Positions 26,990 to 36,028 of a DNA stretch of 64,000 bases are shown piece by piece. Made by a program: the position numbers and the translations under genes. A model generated the notes under the pieces. The model was given only the letters and a program-made list of their open reading frames with translations, was not told where the DNA came from and searched no databases. The stretch covers positions 1-64,000 of the forward strand of contig NZ_SLUN01000017.1 in NCBI RefSeq assembly GCF_004340685.1, in the 5' to 3' direction. This DNA comes from Hydrogenispora ethanolica (lineage in GTDB: Bacteria > Bacillota > UBA4882 > UBA8346). Every line of letters starts with the position of its first letter. The stretch's first letter is position 1.

Positions 26990-29179
26990 CTACGCTTTCC
27001 TCATCCTGGGAAACCGGAAACGCGCCCCCTGGCGGAGGGCCTCCAACCGCCGCAACAGCAGGTAGGTGAATCCAAAGGCCAGGCAGGTGGCAAAGGCCAG
27101 CACGCCGGCGTCGTTCATCGCATAGGCCGTCAGGCCGCCCACCAGGATGGCCCGCCAAACGATCCGGTCTTCCTCCCGGAGCAGGCCCTGACGGAGGATC
27201 AAGCGGTTGACCACTCCCACGCCCAGGGCCAACAGGATAATCCGCATCCAGGGGCTGAAGAGCGTCAGCTTGATATCCATCTCGATCTTGCGGCCGATGA
27301 TCATTCCGACCTCCACAAACCGCTTGGAAAAGAACAGCCCGACGAAGCGGCCGATATGGGTCTGCTGGTCGGGATGGCGCCAGAAATCCCACAGGCCTAC
27401 GGTCAAGAGCACCGCGAACCCTCCCGCCAGCACCAGCCAGAGCCGCTTATCCCGCCAATGCAGCCGGTAGAGCAGGACCAGATAGAATGAGAACGCGACC
27501 GTTCCGGCGATGATCCCGCCGAATTTGGCCCCCAGTTGCGGCCAGCTCAATACGAAAAGGGTGATTCCCAAGACCGCCAATACCGGCCAGTTGCGCCGGG
27601 TGTAGCGGCGCAGCAGATCCCCCAGCAGCAGCGCGGAGGCGATGAACGGCCCCATGAACTCATTGCCCATGCCGTAGTAGCGGGCTCCGGCCGCGGCGCT
27701 ATACCCAAGCGCCGAGAAACGGATCAACTGCCAGCCCAGCAACTGATCGACAATCAGAATTCCCCAGGTAAGGAAGGAAAGGACCGTCACCCGCAGCAGC
27801 AGCGGCTTGATCTGCAGGGCCAGGACAGTCAGCAGGAGAGTTAAAGTCAAAAACCCGGCCAATCCCCAGAACGCCGGCGGCGCCAACGGCAAAACGATTA
27901 ATACCAGGGGTATCGCCAGCACCCCGCTGAGCAGCCAGCCGCCGACCCCCTTCCAGCGCTGCCAAAGACAGAGCCAGCCGGCGATCCAGCCGAAGCTGAT
28001 CAATCCCATATACCAATCGAGTACTGTCCGCCGGGAGCCGTTGACCGCCGCCAGCCGCTCGTTCAGCCGTTCCAGAGCCGGCCGGGGATCGGCCATGGCC
28101 TGGACCGTCACCACCCGGCCGGTCAGGCCGGCGGTATCGGTGACGCCGGCCAGCCGCAGGAGGGTCGGGGCCAGGTCCACGTTGGCCACCACGCCGGGCC
28201 ATTTGGTGGTGCCCGATGTCAACAACCCGGAGGAAAAATCGGGGTCCCGGATCACCAGCGGTTCCAGGAATGATTTCCAGACGCCCTTGCGGGAGACGGA
28301 CGGTCCCGTCACGATAAGCGCAAATCCCGCTTGCTCCTGCAACTTCAGCAGCTGCCCGATGAAGCGGTCGAAACGCCGCCAGGTCTTCTCTTTCAGCTTC
28401 TCGTAGCGCGGCGGCATCATCTCTTCCTGATACAGGTCGAGCCGGTAAAAATCGCCCCATTCGATCAGGATCACCCGGCGCGGCGCGAGGTTGGCCCTGA
28501 GCGCGGCCAGGCTCTTGGCGGAGCTGAAGCGCTGCCCGTAGGGAAAGTCGGGGTCCGTTTCATTGATGCCGGAATCCACCATGCCGGCGTCCACCACGCC
28601 CCGCTCATTCATGACCAGTAAGCCGCCGGGCCGGTGTTCCGCCTGCGGGGTATCCAGGTTGCCGATGAGGCAGGTCCGCCAGCCATGCCGCGCCAGCAGC
28701 GCGCCCAGCCGGCCGGTAGTTTCCGGTTGGGACTCCTGCAGCGCCAGCTGCCGTACCCAGCCGATCTCCGCCAGTCCCAGTTCCGTTCCGGCGATCTTCC
28801 CGGCCGCTCCCAGGCTCCAATGGCGCAAATTGACCACCGCTTCGTCCCGGCCCAGCTTGACCTGGGGCAGCGGTTGGCGCCGCGGCGCCGGATAGGTGCT
28901 GCGGATCCCGGCACCGATGGTCAGATAACTGCTGGCCGAATCATAAAGGCCGTTGTCGCTGCGGCTGTTCATCAGCCCGCTGGCGCTGCCGGATAGCAAT
29001 CGATGGATGGCCGGCAAGGAGCTTCCGAAAAGCTCGCCGCTGTCCATTTTATCGGCAGCCACGATCACGATGGGCCGCTCCTCGCCGCCCCCCGCCCGTG
29101 CCGCCAGGCATCCTTGATTGCTCCACAACATTCCCGCCGCCAGCAGCAGCCAGCTGGCCAGCCGCACCATTCTGTTCAT
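26990..29179 (-). CDS. Membrane protein with phosphatase/sulfatase-like ectodomain, paralog 2
   Basis: 729 residues: a signal peptide (MVRLASWLLLAAGMLW), an exported alpha/beta domain (to about residue 385) and about ten membrane helices in the C-terminal half. The ectodomain keeps the alkaline-phosphatase-superfamily order, ending in the typical GVVANVDLAPTLLRLAGVTD, but the metal-binding DHG site reads IVTGPSVSRKG and the first metal Asp lies in VIVAADKMDSGEL, so catalytic ability is uncertain. The membrane part contains the motif SAAAGARYYGMGNEFMG, which the neighbour shares. It overlaps the neighbour's stop by one base (TGATG), so the two are coupled. Possible roles in envelope polymer modification are inference. 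Confidence 0.75.
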   Translation of the reverse strand: MNRMVRLASWLLLAAGMLWSNQGCLAARAGGGEERPIVIVAADKMDSGELFGSSLPAIHRLLSGSASGLMNSRSDNGLYDSASSYLTIGAGIRSTYPAPRRQPLPQVKLGRDEAVVNLRHWSLGAAGKIAGTELGLAEIGWVRQLALQESQPETTGRLGALLARHGWRTCLIGNLDTPQAEHRPGGLLVMNERGVVDAGMVDSGINETDPDFPYGQRFSSAKSLAALRANLAPRRVILIEWGDFYRLDLYQEEMMPPRYEKLKEKTWRRFDRFIGQLLKLQEQAGFALIVTGPSVSRKGVWKSFLEPLVIRDPDFSSGLLTSGTTKWPGVVANVDLAPTLLRLAGVTDTAGLTGRVVTVQAMADPRPALERLNERLAAVNGSRRTVLDWYMGLISFGWIAGWLCLWQRWKGVGGWLLSGVLAIPLVLIVLPLAPPAFWGLAGFLTLTLLLTVLALQIKPLLLRVTVLSFLTWGILIVDQLLGWQLIRFSALGYSAAAGARYYGMGNEFMGPFIASALLLGDLLRRYTRRNWPVLAVLGITLFVLSWPQLGAKFGGIIAGTVAFSFYLVLLYRLHWRDKRLWLVLAGGFAVLLTVGLWDFWRHPDQQTHIGRFVGLFFSKRFVEVGMIIGRKIEMDIKLTLFSPWMRIILLALGVGVVNRLILRQGLLREEDRIVWRAILVGGLTAYAMNDAGVLAFATCLAFGFTYLLLRRLEALRQGARFRFPRMRKA

Positions 29180-31398
29180 CAACGTATCGTTAGCTCCTCT
29201 GAAAGCGTTTGTCCGGACCGCCGCTCCGCCAGCTCGGCACTGGCTATCACTAGTAGCAGCGCCACTCCGAAGACCATCATGGTGGCGGCGGCGACGATCC
29301 CGGAATCGTTGACCACCAGGGCGATGAGTGCGGTCCATGACAGGCCGACCAAACCCCGCAGCGGGCCGGGATATTTTTGAAACTGGGCCGCCACCGCCGG
29401 CGGCTGGAATTTATACAACAGCGGGCCGGCGCAAAGCAACGCCAATAGCACCAGCGTCCAGGGGGAAGAACTAATCAGGGCGTAATTCATTTCCAGCTTC
29501 CGGCCGGCCATGTCGATCAAGGCCTGCCAGCCATCGGCTTTAATGAACATGATCAACTGCCCGAAATGGGTCATCACCCGCCGGTTCAGGGTCAGATCCC
29601 AGAGGCCCACCATCAGCAGTACCACCAGGATTCCTCCCAACAGCATGCCGAGCTCCCGCCAGCGGACCCGCCGCCCCAGCCAAAAGTAGGTGGTGAGCCC
29701 CAGGCCCAGCAAGGCGGAGACGCCGCCGCCGATATTCGCGCCGAGGTTGGGATGGACGATGAGTAGCGTGACCAGTCCCAGCAGCACCCAGAGCAGTTTG
29801 GCCCGGAATCGCCCCAGCCGCTCCAGATTCAGCGAGACCGCCATGATATAAGCGCCCAGGAAGAAGCCCAGATATTCGTTGCCGATGCCGTAATAACGGG
29901 CTCCGGCAATGGCCGAATAACCCAGGAACGACCGCAGCTCCAAAATGCCGTTGGTCAGAGCGTCGGCGACCATCACCGCCAGCGTGAACAGGCTGAGCCC
30001 GGAGAGGCTGCGCCAGAGGTCGGCGCGGGCCAGGAACAGGACCCCGCCGAAGACCGCCGCCATCAGCAGCGCCGTCCAGCCGATGATCCCGCTCCAGTCC
30101 ACCGGATCCCAGATCGCTTCCAGCAGAAAAACCCCGGGGATCGTCAGACAGAAGAGATAAATCCAGCTGACGGCGGGCAGGTGCCTGCCTTGCTGAAAGA
30201 TGAAGGACATTAGTCCCGCCAGGACGATGCCGATCAAGAAGTAGCCGTACCCGGTCAACAGCGGCCACCGGACGCTGTAATTCAGCACCAGCCGTTCCTG
30301 CAGGGCGGCGATACGCCGCCAGTCGCCCGGGACGGCCGCTAGGTTACTGCCGCTATAGCCGGTCCGGCCGCTGATGCCCACGAACCGCAAGACCGTCTTG
30401 GGCAGATCCTCCAAGGTCACCAGGCCGGCCCGGCGGGTGCTGCCGGAACTGAGAATCCCCCGGCCGTAACCCGGCCCCCGGATGACTACGGGGGCCAGGC
30501 GCTCATTCCCCACCAGCGGCCGGTCCGGCGGGGTCGGACAGAAGAGCATGACCATCTCGCAGCCCGGGTCCAGCTCGTCCAGGACCGCGCCGACCAGCCG
30601 GTCGTACTCCCGGAGCACCTGGCCCCGGAAAAACGCGGCCCGTTCTTCGCTCAAGTAGACTGAGAAACGTTGCAGCCGTTCCAGATCGCCCAGAGTCAAC
30701 AGGGTCACGCCGGCTCCCCTGTGATAGCGTCGCCAGAATGAGAGTACCGCGGCGCCGTCGGTGCGAATGCCATAAGGAAAATCCGGATCCGCCCGCAAGG
30801 TGGCGGTCCCCACCGCGCCCCGGTCCACCTTGCCGGTGGCGTCCATCAGCGCCGCCGCCGCGGGGCGGCGCGGCGCGTCGCTATCGATATTGCCGATGAC
30901 CGCGGTGCGGATCCGCCGCTGATGCAGCAACCGGCCGAAATGCCCCAGGCTGCCCTCGGCGAACTGCTCATTCTGGAGCAGCGCCTGGATGTCCAGGTTT
31001 ACGGCGTTGGCGCCGGAAACCCGCCAGCCGGTGAAGCTGCGGTACACCGCCCCCGCCGGCCCGCCGGCCACCGTTTCCCCGGCGTCGTGGAAGCGGTAGC
31101 TGTCCGCCGGGATCCGCGCCCGGACGCCGGTGTTAAACGCCAGATAGATCTCTTCCGGAGTGAGCGGGTTGGGCAAGGCGTTAGTCATCAGGCCGACCGC
31201 GCCGCCGGAAACCAGCCGGTGAAGGTGGGGCAGGCCGGGTCCGATATCGGCCAGACTCAACCGCGGTATCTCCAGGATCAGGACTTTCCGGTCCGCGGCC
31301 GCCTGAAGCCGGGATCCCGATACCAGCATCAACAGCGCCATTGCCAACAGCAACTTTTTCATCTTCAACCGCATCGCTCCCATACTTTCAATCGCCAC
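29179..31398 (-). CDS. Membrane protein with phosphatase-like ectodomain, paralog 1
   Basis: Up to 739 residues with the same architecture as the next gene: signal peptide (KLLLAMALLMLVSGSRLQA), exported domain (about residues 30-390), and about ten membrane helices with the shared motif SAIAGARYYGIGNEYLG and a glycine-rich HPNLGANIGGG. The active-site segment reads MLFCPTPPDRPLVGNERLA where phosphatases have a DHG, and VTLEDLPKTVLRFVGIS replaces the DIAPTLL motif, so it is also diverged. The start is unclear: GTG at 31398 has no ribosome site; ATGs at 31383, 31374 and 31362 precede the signal peptide equally well. Tandem duplication is evident from motif order. Confidence 0.72.
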   Translation of the reverse strand: MAIESMGAMRLKMKKLLLAMALLMLVSGSRLQAAADRKVLILEIPRLSLADIGPGLPHLHRLVSGGAVGLMTNALPNPLTPEEIYLAFNTGVRARIPADSYRFHDAGETVAGGPAGAVYRSFTGWRVSGANAVNLDIQALLQNEQFAEGSLGHFGRLLHQRRIRTAVIGNIDSDAPRRPAAAALMDATGKVDRGAVGTATLRADPDFPYGIRTDGAAVLSFWRRYHRGAGVTLLTLGDLERLQRFSVYLSEERAAFFRGQVLREYDRLVGAVLDELDPGCEMVMLFCPTPPDRPLVGNERLAPVVIRGPGYGRGILSSGSTRRAGLVTLEDLPKTVLRFVGISGRTGYSGSNLAAVPGDWRRIAALQERLVLNYSVRWPLLTGYGYFLIGIVLAGLMSFIFQQGRHLPAVSWIYLFCLTIPGVFLLEAIWDPVDWSGIIGWTALLMAAVFGGVLFLARADLWRSLSGLSLFTLAVMVADALTNGILELRSFLGYSAIAGARYYGIGNEYLGFFLGAYIMAVSLNLERLGRFRAKLLWVLLGLVTLLIVHPNLGANIGGGVSALLGLGLTTYFWLGRRVRWRELGMLLGGILVVLLMVGLWDLTLNRRVMTHFGQLIMFIKADGWQALIDMAGRKLEMNYALISSSPWTLVLLALLCAGPLLYKFQPPAVAAQFQKYPGPLRGLVGLSWTALIALVVNDSGIVAAATMMVFGVALLLVIASAELAERRSGQTLSEELTIR

Positions 31399-31630
31399 AA
31401 GGCCATGCGTCTTTACTATAGCACAAAAATCGGCTCCCTGAAAAGAAAGGATTTCACCCCCGCGGCGGATGGCTCGCCAAATCGTGCACCGATTCAGAGG
31501 ATATAAAAAATGCGATATGCTACAATATCAGAGAATTCCCCCATTCCCCGCTGCGGCCGGTGGCCCGGATAGATGAAAGCTGATTTTGAAAGTGAAGCAA
31601 TTCTAGCAAACGGTCAAAGGAGGTGAACCT

Positions 31631-32488
31631 ATGGAATTCCTGCAACGGCTGGACGCCGCCCTGGAATATATCGAAGCGAATCTGGCCGGGGAGATTTCTT
31701 TCGGGCAAGCGGCCAAACTCGCCTGCTGTTCAACCTATTATTTCCAGCGGATGTTCTCCTATATGGCGGGCATTCCGGTCTCGGAGTATATCCGCCGCCG
31801 GCGGATGAGTGCCGCGGCCTTCGCTCTCCGGGACGAAGCCGCCAAGGTATCGGAGATCGCCGCGAAGTACGGCTATAAATCGCCCACCGCGTTCAACCGC
31901 GCCTTTCAGAGCGTTCACGGCGTCGCGCCCTCGGCGGTCTGGGGGAAGGAGGCGTTGCTGACGACCTATCCCCGGCTGCACTTTCACATCGCCGTGACCG
32001 GGACCGAGCGGTTGAAATACCGGATCGAAACCCAGGGCCCGCTGCGCGTGGTCGGCGTCCGGATGAGGCTCGCGCCGGATATGGAGCAGAATTTCGGCGC
32101 GATCCCGGCGTTCTGGCGGAAGGCCAAAAACGACGACACGCTCGGGGAGATCGCCAAGCTGATGACGGAGGACTCCCGGGCGATGTTGGGAGTGACCCTG
32201 TACCACGGCCCGGAGGACATCGGCTACACCATCGGGGCGGCCAGCGCGGCGCCGGTTCCCGCGGGAATGGTCGAATGTGAAATCCCGGCCGCGACCTGGG
32301 CGGTTTTTCCCTGCGTCGGCCCGGCGCCCGCCGCCTTTCAGGAGTTATACCGGCGATTTTATACCGAATGGCTTCCGGTGTCCGACTATGCCTATACCAA
32401 CGGGCCCGACCTGGAAGTCTATACTGATGCGGCTATCACGGCGCCAACCTATCAATGCGAGTTGTGGATGGCGGTAACCAAAAAATGA
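31631..32488 (+). CDS. AraC-family activator with GyrI-like effector domain
   Basis: A 285-residue Rob/TipA-like regulator. Two N-terminal helix-turn-helix motifs (residues 1-105; ISFGQAAKLACCSTYYFQRM and VSEIAAKYGYKSPTAFNRAF) bind DNA; the C-terminal half is a GyrI-like effector-binding domain (GPLRVVGVRMRLAPDMEQNF, GMVECEIPAATWAVFPCVGP, YQCELWMAV). AAAGGAGG precedes the ATG. It heads a compact operon with a free GyrI-like protein and a two-component ABC exporter, so it most likely activates export of a compound bound by the effector domains. Confidence 0.92.
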   Translation: MEFLQRLDAALEYIEANLAGEISFGQAAKLACCSTYYFQRMFSYMAGIPVSEYIRRRRMSAAAFALRDEAAKVSEIAAKYGYKSPTAFNRAFQSVHGVAPSAVWGKEALLTTYPRLHFHIAVTGTERLKYRIETQGPLRVVGVRMRLAPDMEQNFGAIPAFWRKAKNDDTLGEIAKLMTEDSRAMLGVTLYHGPEDIGYTIGAASAAPVPAGMVECEIPAATWAVFPCVGPAPAAFQELYRRFYTEWLPVSDYAYTNGPDLEVYTDAAITAPTYQCELWMAVTKK

Positions 32489-32497
32489 GGTGATCCC

Positions 32498-32953
32498 ATG
32501 AACTTTGAAATGACCGTCCGGGCCGTCGAGCCCGTCACCGTGGCGGCCATGCGCTACCAGGGCCCTATCGCCGGGGCGGCGAAACAATTTCCCATCGTGT
32601 TCCGGGCCATTCGTGGCCGGGCGAACGGCGCGCCTTTTTTCCATTATTACCGGATGGACCCCGAATCCCATACGGCGGAGCTGGAATTGTGCGTCCCCAC
32701 CGCCGCGACCCCCGACCGGCAGGGGGTCTTCATCCAAGATCTGCCCGGCGCGCAGGCTCTCTGCCTGACCCATATCGGACCCTACGCGGAGTTGCCCCTG
32801 GCCTACGCCGCGATGCACCGGGCCATCCGGGAGCGGGGCCTGCCGGTCCAGGGGCCCTGGCGGGAGGTCTTCATCAAAGGGCCGGGGCTGTTCCTGAAGG
32901 GGGATCCCAAGCAGTACATCACGGAAATCATCTTCCCACTGAAAGAGGCGTGA
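32498..32953 (+). CDS. GyrI-like effector-binding protein
   Basis: A 151-residue single GyrI-like domain (VEPVTVAAMRYQGPIAGAAK; HYYRMDPESHTAELELCVPT; CLTHIGPYAELPLAYAAMHR; YITEIIFPL). It lies 9 bases after the AraC gene and 3 bases before the ABC ATPase gene, so it is translated in the same operon. It probably binds the same class of ligand as the regulator's C-terminal domain and may deliver or sequester it. Confidence 0.88.
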   Translation: MNFEMTVRAVEPVTVAAMRYQGPIAGAAKQFPIVFRAIRGRANGAPFFHYYRMDPESHTAELELCVPTAATPDRQGVFIQDLPGAQALCLTHIGPYAELPLAYAAMHRAIRERGLPVQGPWREVFIKGPGLFLKGDPKQYITEIIFPLKEA

Positions 32954-32956
32954 AAC

Positions 32957-33910
32957 ATGCTGGCAATCGAGATCGAGGACCTGGTCAAAGAGTACCGCAA
33001 CGGCGTCAGGGCCTTGGACCGCCTGAGTCTGCGGGTGAACGCGGGCGAGATCTTCGCCCTGCTGGGGCCGAACGGCGCCGGAAAGTCCTCCCTGATTCAC
33101 ATTCTGACCACTTATTCCAAACCCAGCTCCGGCAAGGTAACGATGCTGGGGAAGGATTTACGACGCGCGCCCGGGGAGATCCGGCGCCAGATCGCTTGCG
33201 TCGCGCAGCAGGTCTCCATCGACTCCCATCTGTCGCTGATGGAAAACCTGCTCTTCCAAAGCAGGCTCTACAAGGTGGACGCCAAAACCGCGCACCAGCG
33301 CATCCGGACCCTAATCGACAGCTTCGGGCTCTCCCCCTACCTGCGATATCCCACCGCCAGTTATTCGGGCGGGGTGAAGCGCCGGCTGGATTTGGCGATG
33401 AATATGGTCTCCCTGCCCCGGATCCTGTTTCTGGACGAACCCACGGTGGGCATGGATGTCGACTCCCGCAAGGCCATGTGGGAAATGCTGCTCCGGATCC
33501 GCGACGATTTCGGGACCACCATCTTTCTCACCACCCATTACCTTGAGGAAGCCGACCGGCTCAGCGACACGATCTGCATCATGAAGCGCGGCCGGGAGGT
33601 GGCGCGGGGAACTCCGGCCAGCCTGCGCCGTTACACCCGGCAAAACCTGCTCCGCCTGGGCTTCGCAGGGGCCGAGCAGGCCCGCCGTTGCCAGGCGGCC
33701 CTGGAGCAAAGCGGTCTGGCCACATCCGCCAGCCTGCGGCATGATTCGGTTTTGGTGGACGTGGCCGACGGCCGGACCGCCATTTCCGCCGTGAACCGGT
33801 GGCTTTTGGAGCAGCGGCTGGATTTCACGGCAATCGAGATTGTCGAGCCGAGCCTGGAAGATGTCTTTTTGGCCCTGACCGGGCCGGCGCGGCAAGAAAG
33901 CGAGGCATGA
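32957..33910 (+). CDS. ABC transporter ATPase, drug-export (DrrA/NodI) type
   Basis: A 317-residue ATPase of the DrrA/CcmA class. Walker A is LLGPNGAGKSSLIHIL, the signature is YSGGVKRRLDLAM, Walker B is ILFLDEPTVGMD, and the switch histidine is in FLTTHYLEEADRLS. The C-terminal ~85 residues form the extra domain typical of DrrA-type exporters. It powers the permease encoded 1 base downstream. Context with the AraC-GyrI pair suggests inducible efflux of a small hydrophobic compound. Confidence 0.95.
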   Translation: MLAIEIEDLVKEYRNGVRALDRLSLRVNAGEIFALLGPNGAGKSSLIHILTTYSKPSSGKVTMLGKDLRRAPGEIRRQIACVAQQVSIDSHLSLMENLLFQSRLYKVDAKTAHQRIRTLIDSFGLSPYLRYPTASYSGGVKRRLDLAMNMVSLPRILFLDEPTVGMDVDSRKAMWEMLLRIRDDFGTTIFLTTHYLEEADRLSDTICIMKRGREVARGTPASLRRYTRQNLLRLGFAGAEQARRCQAALEQSGLATSASLRHDSVLVDVADGRTAISAVNRWLLEQRLDFTAIEIVEPSLEDVFLALTGPARQESEA

Positions 33911-33911
33911 G

Positions 33912-34661
33912 ATGTTCAACATCCTATGGCGCAACTTGAAGTGGCGTTTTCAAAACCCCATCTCGATCGGGATGACCATCGTGCAACCCCTGCTCTGGCT
34001 GGCCTTGTACGGCGCCGTCGCCGGGCCCGCCCTGGGAAGCATGGCCGGGGGCAACTACACCGCCTTCATCCTGCCCGGGATCATGGTTCTGGTGACTTTC
34101 TCCTGTTGCTGCAGCGGCGGCATGATCAATTACATCATGAAAGCCTCGGGCAGCTTTTACCGGATCTTGATCGCGCCGGTGAGCCGGAGCGCCATTCTGC
34201 TCGGACAGATGCTGGAGGCCATCCTGCTGTCGCTGCTGGAGAGCGCGGTCCTGTTCGGGGTGGGTCTCCTCTGCTCCGTCCAGGTGGCCTCGGGCCTCCC
34301 CGGGATTATCCTGATGATCCTGCTCATCTTCTTGGCCGGCTTTTTCATGGCGGGTCTCGCCTACTCCATCAGCCTGTGCCTGCCCAATGAAGTGATCTAT
34401 GAAACCGTGATGAATACCATCGTGCTGCCGGTCTTTTTCGTCAGCACCGCGCTTTTCCCGCTGGAGAAAAGCGCCGGGGCCCTGCGGGTGGCGGTGATGC
34501 TCAATCCCTTCACTCACATCATTAACGCCCTGCGGAGCCTGATCTACGGCAAGACCATCCTGGCGGCCGAAGTTTTGCCGGTGATCGGCCTCTTTGCGCT
34601 GCTGGGCCTCGGCGGCTTTGCCCTGGCCTTCAGGAGGCTGAAGCGGGAAACGGCCTGCTGA
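33912..34661 (+). CDS. ABC-2 type permease
   Basis: A 249-residue inner-membrane permease with six predicted helices, including a WLALYGAVAGPAL segment, IILMILLIFLAGFFMAGLAY and a C-terminal VLPVIGLFALLGLGGFALAF. It matches ABC2_membrane/DrrB proteins in length and pattern (IVLPVFFVSTALFPLE, NPFTHIINALRSLIYG). It is the last gene of the four-gene AraC-GyrI-ABC operon. Confidence 0.93.
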   Translation: MFNILWRNLKWRFQNPISIGMTIVQPLLWLALYGAVAGPALGSMAGGNYTAFILPGIMVLVTFSCCCSGGMINYIMKASGSFYRILIAPVSRSAILLGQMLEAILLSLLESAVLFGVGLLCSVQVASGLPGIILMILLIFLAGFFMAGLAYSISLCLPNEVIYETVMNTIVLPVFFVSTALFPLEKSAGALRVAVMLNPFTHIINALRSLIYGKTILAAEVLPVIGLFALLGLGGFALAFRRLKRETAC

Positions 34662-35025
34662 TGAAAGACGCGCCCGGAACGCCGTTTCCGGGCGCCGCCG
34701 TCCTCCCGCCGCGGCTGATGTAACCGCCGCGACCGGTCCGACACTTCCTTTTGCGACTTAAGTACTACCTTTTTTAAATAAAGCAACTGCGGCGCCCGCC
34801 GCCGCATCATCTTTTGTGGATAAAGCACTTGCTTTTGTGAACGCAGTTCCATCTTTTCCAAACGAAGCAGTATCTTTTGTGAATAACGCAACTGCGGCGA
34901 AGGCCGCCATTGTTGCTTCCGGGGATGGAGCAGTTGCTGGGGCGTCTCAAGCGCTTGGTTGGGCGGCCGGAGGAAATCCGGCCGCCGCTCCGCTCCTCCG
35001 CGCGGGAATGATTGATCATAAAGAA
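34662..35025. repeat. Repeat array 3: degenerate 21-bp units
   Basis: Between 34765 and 34900 imperfect 21-bp units are visible (TTTTGTGGATAAAGCACTTGC, TTTTGTGAACGCAGTTCCATC, TTTTCCAAACGAAGCAGTATC, TTTTGTGAATAACGCAACTGC). TTATCCACA lies at 34815-34823 and TTATTCACA at 34878-34886 (complement), 63 bp apart as in array 1. The remainder of the gap is GC-rich; the open frames across it (for example 34816-35037) are repeat-derived and lack ribosome sites. Confidence 0.8.
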
Positions 35026-35051
35026 AAGGCCGCCTGAGAACAGGCGGCCTT
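35026..35051 (-). terminator. Terminator of the secDF operon
   Basis: A perfect 11-bp stem (AAGGCCGCCTG and CAGGCGGCCTT) with loop AGAA; on the minus strand TTTTCTTT follows. It begins 18 bases past the secF stop. Confidence 0.9.
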
Positions 35052-35068
35052 GGGTTGCGAAACATGAT

Positions 35069-36028
35069 TTACCGGGTTGCCGTGGCAACCTTGCGGCTGA
35101 GCTTTTTCCGCTCCTGCCAGTCCTTGTAGACGGCCCAGATCGGGCTGGCCACAAAGATCGAGGAGTAGGTCCCGGAGGTGATGCCGACGATCAGCGCGAA
35201 GCAGAACTCGCGGATATTCGGCACGACCAGATAAAGCACCAGAATGGCTAGGACCGTCGTAAAGCTGGTATTCAGCGAGCGGCGGAAGGTCTCCAGAATG
35301 CTGTCGTTGGCGACCTCCACAAACGGCGTATCCCTCTGCTTGTACTTGACGTTCTCGCGGATCCGGTCGAAGACCACGATGGTGTCGTTGATCGAATAAC
35401 CGAGGATCGTCAGCAGCGCCGCGATCATCGTGGCGTTGACCTCTTTGCCGAAGAGCGCGAAGACTCCCATCACCAACAGCGCGTCATGCAACAGGGCGAA
35501 GATCGCCGCGAAGCCCGAAACCAGCTCGAAGCGGAACCAGATATAGATCAGCATCAGCGCCGCGGCGATCAATACCGCCGTCAGGGCGTTATTCACTAAT
35601 TCCTTCCCGATGAAGGGATCGACCCGGGTGATGTCCAGGCCTTGTCCCGGACCCGGCTTGCCGTATTTGGCTTCCAGCGCCCCCAGCACGATCTCCTGCT
35701 CGGCGTCGTTCAAGAACCGGGTGTAGACCAACACCTGATGCCGCTCAACCCCGGTGGAATCGATATAATGGGTCGGCTGCGGCGCATTGAACTTGAAGTC
35801 CGGCAGATCGATCTTCTTGAGGATGGCCGTCACTTCATCCGAGGAAACATCGCGGGGCACCGGGAAATAAATCTTGGTACCGCCGGTAAAGTCGATTCCC
35901 AGGTTCAGGGGCGAGCCTTTGGTTCCCCAACCGTTGTTGGGATTGGCGAATAAGAAGAACAGGCTGAGTCCCATCGTCGCCAGGAAGATCCCGACGAACA
36001 GCCAACGATATTTCATTAAATCCATCAT
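35069..36028 (-). CDS. secF: Protein translocase subunit SecF
   Basis: 319 residues, six membrane helices with the large periplasmic loop after helix 1. Conserved features are GIDFTGGTKIYFPVP near residue 45 and LTILGYSINDTIVVFDRIRE (near residue 215) that defines SecF/RND proteins. With SecD it uses the proton or sodium gradient to pull translocated proteins out of SecYEG. Its ATG overlaps the secD stop (ATGA), so the two are translationally coupled. Confidence 0.97.
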   Translation of the reverse strand: MMDLMKYRWLFVGIFLATMGLSLFFLFANPNNGWGTKGSPLNLGIDFTGGTKIYFPVPRDVSSDEVTAILKKIDLPDFKFNAPQPTHYIDSTGVERHQVLVYTRFLNDAEQEIVLGALEAKYGKPGPGQGLDITRVDPFIGKELVNNALTAVLIAAALMLIYIWFRFELVSGFAAIFALLHDALLVMGVFALFGKEVNATMIAALLTILGYSINDTIVVFDRIRENVKYKQRDTPFVEVANDSILETFRRSLNTSFTTVLAILVLYLVVPNIREFCFALIVGITSGTYSSIFVASPIWAVYKDWQERKKLSRKVATATR

